Assembly (NCBI RefSeq): GCF_000196675.2
Contig: NC_015312.1
Coordinates: 5,782,501 to 5,846,500 of the forward strand
DNA: 64,000 nt
DNA from: Pseudonocardia benzenivorans CB1190
GTDB lineage: Bacteria; Actinomycetota; Actinomycetes; Mycobacteriales; Pseudonocardiaceae
Direction of reading: 5' to 3'
Below the pieces are notes generated by a model. That model was not told where the DNA came from, ran no database searches, and worked only from the letters and a program-made list of their open reading frames with translations. This document shows positions 31,909 through 39,772 of the stretch, in pieces (the first letter of the stretch is position 1; each line of letters opens with the position of its first letter). The translations under genes were made by a program, and so were the position numbers.

Positions 31909-32987
31909 GACAGGCGGTGCCGCCCCTCGGGGTCGACGGAGTCCTCGCGCACGACCGGGAGCTGCGTGGTCGGGTCGTCGTCGACGGTCGGCATCCACCC
32001 CGTCGGCGCCTCGTCCGCATACGACTCCCGGATCGCGTCCCGGGCGGCGTGCGGGAGGGTGTGCAGCATCGACTCGACGCGCTCGCGGCGGCGGGCGACG
32101 GCCCGCCGCTCGGGCAGCCCCGCCGACGGTTCCAGCTGCGGCTTCAACGGCGGCAGCCCGGCGAGCTCACCGGCCTCGGCCAGCTCCCGCTCGGCCTGCG
32201 CGGTGTCCTTCTCCTCGCTCATTCCGATCGGACCCTGCCGTCGCCCGTTGAGGAACTGCGCGACGACCGGCTCCTCGCTGGTCAGCAGCACCTCACGCGG
32301 CCCGAACATCGCCAGGTGCTTGCGGTAGAGCATCCCGATGTTGTCCGGCACGGTCTGCGCGGTGTTGATGTCGTGGGTGACGATCAGGAACGTCGCGTCG
32401 GTCTGCGCGTTGAGGTCGATGATCAGCTGGTTCAGGTACGCGGTGCGCACGGGGTCGAGGCCGGAGTCGGGCTCGTCGAACAGGATGATCTCGGGGTCGA
32501 GCACGAGAGCGCGGGCGAGGCCGGCCCGCTTGCGCATGCCGCCGGAGATCTCCCCCGGCAGCTTCTTCTCGTCGCCGGTGAGGCCGACCATCTCCATCTT
32601 CTCGGCGACGATGTCGGCGATCTTCGCCTCGGAGAACTTCGTGTGCTCGCGCAGCGGGAACGCGATGTTGTCGTAGAGGTTCATCGACCCGAACAGCGCG
32701 CCGTCCTGGAACAGCACCCCGAAGAGCTTGCGCAGCTCGTAGAGCCGCGACTCCGAACAGCGCACGAGATCGGTGTCGTGGATGACGATCGAGCCCCGCT
32801 CCGGCTTGAGCAGCCCGATCAGGGTCTTGAGGAAGACGGACTTGCCGGTGCCCGAGGGGCCGAGCAGCACGCTGACCTCGCCGGGCGGGAGCGTGAGCGT
32901 CACGTCGGACCAGATGTTCGCGCGACCGAAGGACTTCGACAGTCCTTCGACCTTCACCTCGACACCCGGCACGCGGCGCGCCTCCAT
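31905..32987 (-). CDS. mkl: Mce transporter ATPase (Mkl/MceG)
   Basis: ABC ATPase that powers Mce import. The 360 residues include Walker A LLGPSGTGKS (about residue 43), the signature GEISGGMRKRAGLARAL, Walker B IILFDEPDSGLDPVRTAYLN, the H-loop IVTHD and a C-terminal extension with FLNGRRQGPIGMSEEKD and RESMLHTLP-like sequence. It reads very like M. tuberculosis Mkl (Rv0655) end to end. In M. tuberculosis the gene is not joined to any mce operon; here it overlaps yrbEA directly. Confidence 0.95.
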   Translation of the reverse strand: MEARRVPGVEVKVEGLSKSFGRANIWSDVTLTLPPGEVSVLLGPSGTGKSVFLKTLIGLLKPERGSIVIHDTDLVRCSESRLYELRKLFGVLFQDGALFGSMNLYDNIAFPLREHTKFSEAKIADIVAEKMEMVGLTGDEKKLPGEISGGMRKRAGLARALVLDPEIILFDEPDSGLDPVRTAYLNQLIIDLNAQTDATFLIVTHDINTAQTVPDNIGMLYRKHLAMFGPREVLLTSEEPVVAQFLNGRRQGPIGMSEEKDTAQAERELAEAGELAGLPPLKPQLEPSAGLPERRAVARRRERVESMLHTLPHAARDAIRESYADEAPTGWMPTVDDDPTTQLPVVREDSVDPEGRHRLS

Positions 32988-33076
32988 TCGACCGTGAACG
33001 CGGAACGCCGCCGCGGGTGCTTGGGGAGCGCGCAGGCGGCTACCGACAACCGGTCAACGAGGCTGGTCGGGGTGGG

Positions 33077-34048
33077 TTACTGGCGAGTTGTGGTCCCGCC
33101 CCCAAGTTGGTCCGAACGGAGGGCGTGTTGCGGCCGGGTGTCCGAACCGTCGCTGCCCTGCGTCACGGGGCACCCCGTCGGGAACGTCCCGAGTCCCTCG
33201 ACGGTGAACCCCTGCGGGTAGCTGCGCACGCCCGGGAGGTCGCGGAACATGCTGGGTTCCGTCCGCACCGGCATGAACCGGACGACCCGCCCGCGCAGCC
33301 GCAGGGCCTTCCGTGACAGGACCTCCACGGCCCGCGGCGGCGACCGGTACGCCAGCGCCCGGCGCAGCGGCTCGTCCATCAACGAGCGGGCGAACGCGTC
33401 GACCGCCGGACGCGGGGCCAGGTGGTTCGGCGGGAACGTCGCCAGCAGGGCGAGCGTGGAGTCGGCGACCGTGCGCGACCCGGGGTCGTAGCGGAAGTGC
33501 GCGGCCTCGTAGCCGTCGAGCAGGGTGGTGAACTCGCGCCACGTCGCGGGCACGTCGGGAATGCCCATGTGCCTGCCCAGCTCGCGGTAGTAGTTGGCCG
33601 ACGCCGTCTTCTCGTCCTCGGTGAGCCTGCGCCAGCCGTACGCGTCGAGCCAGCGGATCGGCGTCACCACGAAGGTCGACAGCACGTAGCGCATGTCGTC
33701 GTCGGAGATGTCGTAGCCGCGGTGCATCCGGTTGACCCGGCGGATCGCGGCCCGCCCCTCCTCGGCGTCGAAGCCGTGTTCGAGCACCGCCTCCAGCAGC
33801 AGGCCGGTGTCGTCGTAGCGCTTCTGGACGCGGCGGGTGAACTCCCCCGTCCGGTGCAGCAGCCGGCCGATCGACGGGACGGCGTAGGTCCGGAACAGCG
33901 CGAAGCTCAACGCCTGGTTGATGTCCCACGGGAACTCGTACAGCGCGAGCTGCCGGTAGATCTCGTGGAAGTCGGTCTCCGGGTCGAGCTCGGCCAGCGC
34001 GTCGCGGCGGGCGAACCGGGTCCTAACGCGCCGCGGCAGCCAGTTCAC
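33077..34048 (-). CDS. MpaB-like oxygenase (DUF2236 family)
   Basis: A 323-residue protein of the DUF2236/MpaB family, which includes latex-clearing-type and mycophenolate-pathway oxygenases. Recognisable segments are GRLLHRTGEFTRRVQKRYDD, the histidine segment RVNRMHRGYDISDDDMRYVL and TPIRWLDAYGWRRLTEDEK. No signal peptide is seen. It overlaps the R2lox gene by 26 bp and ends 89 bp before mkl. A hydrophobic substrate is inferred from the neighbours; haem binding is only a family expectation. Confidence 0.75.
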   Translation of the reverse strand: MNWLPRRVRTRFARRDALAELDPETDFHEIYRQLALYEFPWDINQALSFALFRTYAVPSIGRLLHRTGEFTRRVQKRYDDTGLLLEAVLEHGFDAEEGRAAIRRVNRMHRGYDISDDDMRYVLSTFVVTPIRWLDAYGWRRLTEDEKTASANYYRELGRHMGIPDVPATWREFTTLLDGYEAAHFRYDPGSRTVADSTLALLATFPPNHLAPRPAVDAFARSLMDEPLRRALAYRSPPRAVEVLSRKALRLRGRVVRFMPVRTEPSMFRDLPGVRSYPQGFTVEGLGTFPTGCPVTQGSDGSDTRPQHALRSDQLGGGTTTRQ

Positions 34049-34997
34049 GGGAGTCCTCCGCGTGGAACCGCTCCTCCAACGCCTCGGGTGAGGCGTCGAC
34101 GTCGATCACCGCCAGATCGGCGCCGCGGGCGGACTCGATCGCTCCGAGCCGGCGGCCCAGCTTGTCCATCGCGTACTCGGCCAGCTCGTTCATGTCGACG
34201 TCGAACGGGACCTGCCCGCCGTCGGCCTCGACCTTCTCGAAGGTGCCGGTGACCACCCCCATCGAGGGCACCATCAGCTCCTGCATCCGCTCGTCGACCA
34301 CGTCGAACATCGCGTCGTCGGCGGCGACGTGGCGGCGGCAGGTGAACGTCCCCCACGCCATGTGGCGGCGCTCGTCGTCACCGATGTGCTTGATGACCTG
34401 CTGCATGCCCGGCAGGATGCCGCGGCTCGTGCAGATCTTCGCCCACGTGAAGTAGCCGGTGAGCGCGAGCGTGCCCTCCACGATGTGGTTGTAGGTCACC
34501 GACGCCCGGACCTGGTTGCGCGGTGAGGGGTCGGCGGCCAGCGCGTACAGGCTGGCGGGCAGCTCCTGGGTGAAGATCTGCATGTAGTGCTCGTTGAACT
34601 CGATGAACGGATGCAGGTCCTCGGTCATGCCGACGGCGTCGAACCAGCGGCGGAACGCGTCGGTGTGCTTGGCCTCCTCGAAGACGAACTGCGTCAGGTA
34701 CATCTCGTCGGCCAGCCGGCCCTCCGCGGCCATCGCGGCGACGAACGGCTGCAGGTCCTGCGTCACCGACTCCTCCCCCGCCATGAACTGCGCGGCCAGC
34801 GCGAAGGTCCACCAGCGCTCGTCGTCGGTCATCGCGGCGATGTCGCGGGCGTCCTGGCTGAAGTCGATGTCGGCGGGGTTCCAGTGCCGGGCGTTGCCCT
34901 TGGCGAACAGCCGCATCGGGAACGAGTCCCGGTTGAGCCCCTTGTTCGCCAGACTCGCGAAACCGGTCCGCTTCCCGTGCTCGATGCTCCTGGTCAT
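34023..34997 (-). CDS. R2-like ligand-binding oxidase (Mn/Fe R2lox)
   Basis: A ferritin-like dimetal oxidase of the Rv0233 type. In known R2lox proteins a Mn/Fe cofactor and a fatty-acid-like ligand sit in the core and a Val-Tyr ether cross-link forms. All expected positions are visible: metal ligands E75, E108, H111, E174, E209 and H212, and the cross-link pair V78 (E-x-x-V) and Y169 (five before E174). This separates it from the ribonucleotide reductase R2 subunit. 324 residues, normal length. It starts 9 bp after the dehydrogenase stop, so the two are very probably co-transcribed. Confidence 0.9.
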   Translation of the reverse strand: MTRSIEHGKRTGFASLANKGLNRDSFPMRLFAKGNARHWNPADIDFSQDARDIAAMTDDERWWTFALAAQFMAGEESVTQDLQPFVAAMAAEGRLADEMYLTQFVFEEAKHTDAFRRWFDAVGMTEDLHPFIEFNEHYMQIFTQELPASLYALAADPSPRNQVRASVTYNHIVEGTLALTGYFTWAKICTSRGILPGMQQVIKHIGDDERRHMAWGTFTCRRHVAADDAMFDVVDERMQELMVPSMGVVTGTFEKVEADGGQVPFDVDMNELAEYAMDKLGRRLGAIESARGADLAVIDVDASPEALEERFHAEDSRELAAAAR

Positions 34998-35006
34998 CGC
35001 TCCCCC

Positions 35007-36113
35007 TCAGTACCGGATGAGCCCGCGGATGTTGCGGCCCGCCCGCATGTCCTCGTAGCCGCGGTTGACGTCCTCGAGCGCGTACTCCTGCGTGATCAGC
35101 TCGTCGAGCTTGAGCTGCCCGGTGTTGTGCAGCTCGAGCAGCCGCGGGATGTCGTGCTGGCTGTTGGCGCTGCCGAACATCGCGCCGCGGATCTGCTTCT
35201 CGTAGACGGTGACGTCGAGCAGCGACAACGCGGCGGTCTCGTCGCCGCGCGGTGCCAGTGCCGTCACCACGACCCGGCCACGCTTGCCCACGAGCTCCAG
35301 CGCCGGCTGGATCATCTCGCCCAGCGCGACCCCGACGGTCAGGATCGCGGCGTCGGCCAGCCGCCCGCGGGTCAGCTCGGACACGACGTTCCACGCCGCG
35401 TCCATGCTCTCCGCCACGTGCGTCGCGCCGAACTCGATCGCCTTGTCCCGCTTGAACTCCACCGGGTCCACCGCGACGATGTAGCGGCAGCCGGCGATGC
35501 GCGCGCCCTGGATCGCGTTGGCCCCGACGCCGCCGCACCCGATCACCACGGCCGTGTCGCCCGCGCGCAGGTCGGCCGTCTTGGTCGCGGACCCGTAGCC
35601 CGTCGTGACGCCGCAGCCGACGAGCGCGGCCAGGTGCAGCGGGAATCCCTCGTCGACGGGCACCACCGACTTGACGGGGACGACGGTGTGCTTGGCGAAC
35701 GTCCCGAGCAGGCACATCTGGCCGATGTCCTCGCCGCCGGCGTGGAAGCGGTAGGTGCCGTCGAGCTGCGGGCCGAGGGTGGCACCCGCACCGTCGTCGC
35801 AGAGGTTCGTGATGCCGCGGACGCACCAGGTGCACCGCCCGCACGAGGGCAGGAACGCGAGCACCACCGGGTCGCCGACCGCGACCTCGGTGACCCCCTC
35901 GCCCAGCGCGGCGATCCGGCCCGCGCCCTCGTGGCCGCCGACGATCGGCAGCCCGACCGGGAGCTGACCCGTCACCAGGTGCTCGTCGGAGTGGCAGAGC
36001 CCACTCGCCGCCAGCTCGACGAGGACCTCACCGGGCCCAGGTGGGTCGAGATCGACCTCGCCGACCTCCCACTTGCCCCCGACCTCCCACAGCACCGCTG
36101 CTGTCGTCCGCAT
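35007..36113 (-). CDS. Zinc-type alcohol dehydrogenase, probably NDMA-dependent (nicotinoprotein) class
   Basis: Medium-chain dehydrogenase of 368 residues. Catalytic zinc ligands lie in ASGLCHSDEH and GGHEGAGRI, the four structural-zinc cysteines in CGRCTWCVRGITNLC, and the NAD fold at AVVIGCGGVGANAIQGARIA. Length and the GLCHSDEHLVTG segment fit the class that keeps NAD bound and re-oxidises it with an external acceptor, often linked to mycofactocin; this is by recollection. The ATG at 36113 is preferred; in-frame Mets lie 4 and 12 codons upstream. First of a tightly packed ADH-R2lox-MpaB group. Confidence 0.85.
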   Translation of the reverse strand: MRTTAAVLWEVGGKWEVGEVDLDPPGPGEVLVELAASGLCHSDEHLVTGQLPVGLPIVGGHEGAGRIAALGEGVTEVAVGDPVVLAFLPSCGRCTWCVRGITNLCDDGAGATLGPQLDGTYRFHAGGEDIGQMCLLGTFAKHTVVPVKSVVPVDEGFPLHLAALVGCGVTTGYGSATKTADLRAGDTAVVIGCGGVGANAIQGARIAGCRYIVAVDPVEFKRDKAIEFGATHVAESMDAAWNVVSELTRGRLADAAILTVGVALGEMIQPALELVGKRGRVVVTALAPRGDETAALSLLDVTVYEKQIRGAMFGSANSQHDIPRLLELHNTGQLKLDELITQEYALEDVNRGYEDMRAGRNIRGLIRY

Positions 36114-36314
36114 GGCGCCCAGCATGACCGCGATCACGTCGGCGCGCACCGGTTCGGCCGCGCCTCACCTGGCCCGCAGGTGCCACCACCCGTCCGCGTG
36201 ATGCCCCGCGCACAGCCCGCCGCCCCGACGATCGTGTCCCGGCACAGCCGGAGCCCGCCCGCGGGTCCGGCAGGGCCGAGGTCCGCCCACCCGCCCCCGA
36301 CCCCGACCCCGACC

Positions 36315-36422
36315 GCAACCTCACGGTCGCGTCGCCGCCTCGCGACGACCGTGAGGTTGCGCGTCACCGCCCGCGCGCACCCTCACTGTCGTCGGGGCGC
36401 TGCGGGAGGACCGTGCGGCGGT
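36315..36422. repeat. Array B: 15-base elements in alternating orientation, 31-bp period (last two degenerate)
   Basis: Elements 1 (36315-36329) and 2 (36346-36360) are an exact inverted pair of GCAACCTCACGGTCG. At the same 31-bp step, element 3 (36377-36391) reads GCACCCTCACTGTCG, 13 of 15 matching. Position 36408-36422 retains about 10 of 15 bases in the opposite orientation. The array fills much of the 335-bp gap between the kinase stop and the dehydrogenase start, where no gene is seen. Confidence 0.8.
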
Positions 36423-36448
36423 GTGCGGCCACCGTCGGGCGCGCTGCG

Positions 36449-37708
36449 TCAGGCCGGCGGCAGCGGCAGGGCCAGGCGCGCGACGAGGCCGCCGCCGTCG
36501 CGAGGGACGAGCGCGAGCTCGCCGTCCATCGCCGCGACGAGCGCCTCGACGATCCACAGCCCCAGCCCCGCCGTCCCGCGCCGCTCCCCCAGCGCGACGC
36601 CCTTGGCGGTGACCAGTCCCTCCTGCCCCGCAGGCAGGCCGGGCCCCCGGTCACGGACCTCGGCGGTCAGCAGTCCGTCCGACCAGGCCAGCGCGAGCTC
36701 GACGGGCGCGTCGCCACCGTGCCGGGCGGCGTTCTCCACGAGGTTGGTCAGCAGCCGGCGCAGCCGTTGCGGATCGGCTCGCACCGCGGCGCCGGGAGGC
36801 TCGACCGTCGCGAGCCGCCGAGCGGGTGCGACCCCCGCGGCGTCGAGCACGGCGTCCGCCAGCTCCGCGAGCACGACGGTCCGCTCCCGGACCCGCCCGA
36901 GCGGGCTGCCGTCGGCGACGGCGAGGTCGGCGAGCCCGTCGAGCATGTCGCCGAGGTGCGTGGCGTGGTCGGCGAGCAGGGCGACGGCGCGGTCGCGCGC
37001 CGGCCCGTCGAGCCGGCCCGCGGCGAGGTCGCCCGCCAGCGCGGACAGCGACGCGACGGGGGTGCGGAACTCGTGCAGGACGACCCGGACGCCGTCGATG
37101 CGGGCCCGCTGCGTCGCGACGAGCCGCGCCCGCAGCGCCCGCTCCTCCTCGGCGGTCCGGACCTGGCGTTCGAACATCCGCACGAGCACCCCGACGAGCA
37201 CGGCGAACGTGACGAGGAAGCCCGACCACCAGGCCCCGGCGAGCAACCGGTGGCCGAGCGGGACGGTGGCGTCGGAACCGAGGACCGCGGCGGCGGTGAA
37301 CCCGGCACCGAGCGCGAGCGCCCCCAGCCGGCCCGCGACGGCCCCGCCGCGCAGCGCCGCCGCGATCGCCACCAGTGGCAACGCGGCGACCAGCACGCTC
37401 TCGGCCCCACCCGTCCACGCACAGCCGACGACGACCAGCGCGCCGTCGACGACGGTCACCAGCCAGGGCGGCAACAGGACCCGGCCACGCCGGGCGGCGG
37501 CGACCTGGGCGACGGCGTAGCAGCTCGTCGTCGCGACGAGCGCCCACGCCGCGGGGAGCATGCCGCGGGCGAGCTGCGGCCCGATCGCCAGCGCCAACCC
37601 CACCGCGAGGACGACGAGCAGCCGCAGTACCGACGTCGTCCACTGCTCGTCGACCGCGCGGTCGCGCTCGCCGACCGCCGGACCGGCGAGTTCCTGCCGA
37701 AGGTGCAC
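36449..37708 (-). CDS. Membrane sensor histidine kinase
   Basis: About 419 residues from the GTG at 37708. Five to six hydrophobic segments occupy residues 25-175. The H-box is LHEFRTPVASL with His212. The ATPase domain shows NLVENAARHGG (N-box), DRGPGLP (G1) and GTAGLGLWIVEAL (G2). There is no obvious extracellular sensor domain, so the signal may be sensed in the membrane. It is transcribed divergently from the response regulator with only 22 bp between starts. An upstream alternative start would overlap that gene. Confidence 0.85.
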   Translation of the reverse strand: MHLRQELAGPAVGERDRAVDEQWTTSVLRLLVVLAVGLALAIGPQLARGMLPAAWALVATTSCYAVAQVAAARRGRVLLPPWLVTVVDGALVVVGCAWTGGAESVLVAALPLVAIAAALRGGAVAGRLGALALGAGFTAAAVLGSDATVPLGHRLLAGAWWSGFLVTFAVLVGVLVRMFERQVRTAEEERALRARLVATQRARIDGVRVVLHEFRTPVASLSALAGDLAAGRLDGPARDRAVALLADHATHLGDMLDGLADLAVADGSPLGRVRERTVVLAELADAVLDAAGVAPARRLATVEPPGAAVRADPQRLRRLLTNLVENAARHGGDAPVELALAWSDGLLTAEVRDRGPGLPAGQEGLVTAKGVALGERRGTAGLGLWIVEALVAAMDGELALVPRDGGGLVARLALPLPPA

Positions 37709-37730
37709 GGGCCGACAGTAGGGTCGCGCC

Positions 37731-38393
37731 GTGCAGGACCGTCGGCACGTCGTCGTCATCGTCGACGATCACGCCCTCTTCGCCGAGGGTCTGGCGTTGC
37801 TGCTCGAGTCGCGCGCGGGCGCCGACTTCCTGGTCGCGGGATCGACGACGGCGGGCGAGGAGGCGGTGGCGCTCGTCGGCAGGCACGGGGCCGACATCGC
37901 GATCGTCGATCTCGCGCTGCCGCCGCTGGGCGGGGTGGAGACGATCCGGCGCGTCAAGGCCGCCTACCCGGCGACACGGGTGCTCGCCCTGTCGGGCACC
38001 GAGGACCTCGAGCTGGCCGCGGCCGCGCTGCGCGCCGGGGCCGACGGGTATCTGGGCAAGTCTGCCGATCCGCAGGTGCTCGTCGCCCCGCTGCTCGCGA
38101 TGGTCGCCGGGGTCCGGGTGCTGCGCCCCGAGCTGCTCGACGCCCTGCTCGCGGCCGCGGACCGCCCCGCCGACGGGCTGCTCGACCGGCTCGGGGACCG
38201 CGACGTCGAGCTGTGGACGATGCTCGCTCGGGGCCTGGAGACCAGCGAGATCGCCCGGCCGCTGCTGGTGAGCGAGCGCACGGCCAAGCGGATGATCGCG
38301 TCGCTGCTGCACAAGCTGGGTGCGGCGAACCGGATCGAGGCCGCGGCGCTCGCCGGACGGGCCGGGCTGCTGGACGGCCCCCCGCCCTCGTAG
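37731..38393 (+). CDS. NarL/FixJ-type response regulator
   Basis: 220 residues from a GTG. The receiver domain has VVIVDDHALFAEGL (acidic pocket), the phospho-acceptor Asp in IAIVDLALPPLGG and the conserved Lys in GYLGKSAD. A C-terminal LuxR-type helix-turn-helix has LGDRDVELWTMLARGLETSE and VSERTAKRMIASLLHKLGAA. The adjacent divergent histidine kinase is the likely partner, although its HEFRTP H-box is of the HisKA type rather than the HisKA_3 type usual for NarL-class regulators. Confidence 0.88.
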   Translation: MQDRRHVVVIVDDHALFAEGLALLLESRAGADFLVAGSTTAGEEAVALVGRHGADIAIVDLALPPLGGVETIRRVKAAYPATRVLALSGTEDLELAAAALRAGADGYLGKSADPQVLVAPLLAMVAGVRVLRPELLDALLAAADRPADGLLDRLGDRDVELWTMLARGLETSEIARPLLVSERTAKRMIASLLHKLGAANRIEAAALAGRAGLLDGPPPS

Positions 38394-38552
38394 CGACGTC
38401 GGGCGCGCTCTGACCGAGCGCCGCCGGGGGGCGGACCTTACCCAGCGCCGCCGGGCGGCGGGCGCGCGACGCCTGCACGGCGCCGCCGGAAGGCGGGCAC
38501 GCGGCTCCGGCAGAGCACCGGCGGGCGCACGGAGGCGTCGTGAGTGCCGAAG

Positions 38553-38585
38553 GTCGCCATGGCGACTGTCAGGGCGACCATCGCC
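38553..38585 (+). promoter_or_regulatory. Two adjacent dyads upstream of the SCP2-like gene
   Basis: A perfect 14-base palindrome GTCGCCATGGCGAC (38553-38566) is followed six bases later by GGCGACCATCGCC (38573-38585), sharing TCGCC/GGCGA half-sites. They lie about 100-130 bp before the next gene's start, where an operator could be. No regulator is identified. Confidence 0.35.
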
Positions 38586-38687
38586 ACTCACAGGCCCGGG
38601 CGGGCCAACCGTGGCCCGATCGAGGAGTCGTGCCGCGGGCACCTCGTCGGCCACACTGCCCGGCAGTCGACGGGGAGGAGTCGCGTC

Positions 38688-39098
38688 GTGGCGGCCTTCG
38701 AGAACGAGGACGAGGTCTACCGCTTCCTGGGTGGGGTGTTCAGGATCGGCATGCAGGATCCGGACCTCGTCGCCAAGCTGAAGCCGTCGGGCGTCGTGCT
38801 GCGGGTGACCTACACCGATCCGGACGCGGTGATCACCGTCGACATGCCGAACGCCGAGCTGTACACCGGCGCGGGCCAGGGGCCGGATCCCAACGTCGAG
38901 CTGTTCATGTCGGCCGACACCGGCAACCGCTTCTGGCTGGGCAAGGTCGTGCTGCCGGTCGCGCTGGCCAAGGGGCAGGTGCGGGCGAAGGGGCCAGTCG
39001 CGAAGCTGCTCACGGTTCTGCCGCTGGCCAAGGGCCTGTTCGGGCCCTACCGCCAGAGCCTGCAGGAGGCGGGCCGGGCGGACCTGCTCGACGCCTGA
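38688..39098 (+). CDS. SCP2 sterol-carrier-like protein
   Basis: A 136-residue soluble protein with the SCP2 fold pattern: GVVLRVTYTDPDAVITVDMP, then NVELFMSADTGNRFWLGKVV, and a C-terminal amphipathic stretch LLTVLPLAKGLFGPYRQSL. Such proteins bind lipids or acyl-CoA in a hydrophobic tunnel. The GTG at 38688 is chosen for its GGGGAGGAG ribosome binding site; upstream in-frame sequence is low-quality. Its neighbours do not fix its partner, but the lipid theme fits. Confidence 0.65.
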   Translation: MAAFENEDEVYRFLGGVFRIGMQDPDLVAKLKPSGVVLRVTYTDPDAVITVDMPNAELYTGAGQGPDPNVELFMSADTGNRFWLGKVVLPVALAKGQVRAKGPVAKLLTVLPLAKGLFGPYRQSLQEAGRADLLDA

Positions 39099-39193
39099 CG
39101 GATCGGTCCCCGCCGGGGGACGCGCGCCACCCGTTCCGGTGATCCAGCGCGCGATCGCCTCCGCCGTGCCGATACTCGGCGGCGGAGGCGATC

Positions 39194-39457
39194 ATGGACG
39201 TGGTCTGGCTGGACGTGCAGATGTGGACACCGTTGCGCGGCCACCTGCACCCCTTCACCGACATCGAGTGCGACGTGCCCGACCCGTTGCCCGCACAGAC
39301 CCTGGTGTGGGAGCAGTGGGCGCACGACCACCTGGCGGCCGTCGCGGTGCACGACCGTTGGCAGCCGGGTCGCTACCACTTCACCGCCGAGCGCCGTGAC
39401 CGCGCCGGTCACGCCGTCGAGGTCTTCGCCCGCGGGTACTGGGACTGGACGCCCTGA
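39194..39457 (+). CDS. Small uncharacterised protein, 87 residues
   Basis: Not recognised. The protein is rich in aromatic residues and His/Asp (VVWLDVQMWTPLRGHLHPFT, ending GYWDWTP), without a membrane segment or Cys pair. A GGAGGCG ribosome binding site precedes the ATG. The 3' end overlaps a minus-strand ORF by 49 bp, so at least one of the two could be spurious. Confidence 0.5.
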   Translation: MDVVWLDVQMWTPLRGHLHPFTDIECDVPDPLPAQTLVWEQWAHDHLAAVAVHDRWQPGRYHFTAERRDRAGHAVEVFARGYWDWTP

Positions 39458-39711
39458 CTCCTGTCGACGTCGTGCCGGGCGCCCCGGCCGAGCGCCCGCT
39501 CGTCGGGGGTGCGCTGGGGCCGGGTCGCGGCCCGGGCGATGCGCGCGCCGATCGCGGCCAGGTCGTCGCGGAGGAAGTGCCGCCGTCGAGGTATTCGTTC
39601 ACCCGTGAGGCTCGGCGTCCGGCCGTCGCCGTCGCGGCTGTCCGCGCCGTAGCGGGTGGCCGCCGCGCTCAGTACCGCCATGACCAGAACAAGGACCAGT
39701 AGTGTCGTCAT
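39409..39711 (-). CDS. Small single-pass membrane protein, 100 residues
   Basis: Begins MTTLLVLVLVMAVLSAAATR, a membrane helix, followed by RYGADSRDGD and a basic cytoplasmic tail with HFLRDDLAAIGARIARAATR. The RYGADSRDG segment is a pattern I associate with small actinobacterial membrane proteins. GGTGG precedes the ATG. Divergent from the MocR regulator and overlapping the previous gene at its 3' end. Function unknown. Confidence 0.5.
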   Translation of the reverse strand: MTTLLVLVLVMAVLSAAATRYGADSRDGDGRTPSLTGERIPRRRHFLRDDLAAIGARIARAATRPQRTPDERALGRGARHDVDRSQGVQSQYPRAKTSTA

Positions 39712-39729
39712 GCCACCATGGTGCGTAGA

Positions 39730-39760
39730 ATTGGCCTGGTCTAGTAAAGCCAATTACCAG
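39730..39760. promoter_or_regulatory. Candidate operator between the small membrane gene and the MocR gene
   Basis: ATTGGC (39730-39735) is inverted as GCCAAT (39749-39754), and CTGGT (39736-39740) as ACCAG (39756-39760). This region is AT-richer than its surroundings and lies 13 bp before the MocR start. MocR proteins commonly bind next to their own gene, so autoregulation is a reasonable inference. Confidence 0.4.
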
Positions 39761-39772
39761 AGAGTGGCCTTC

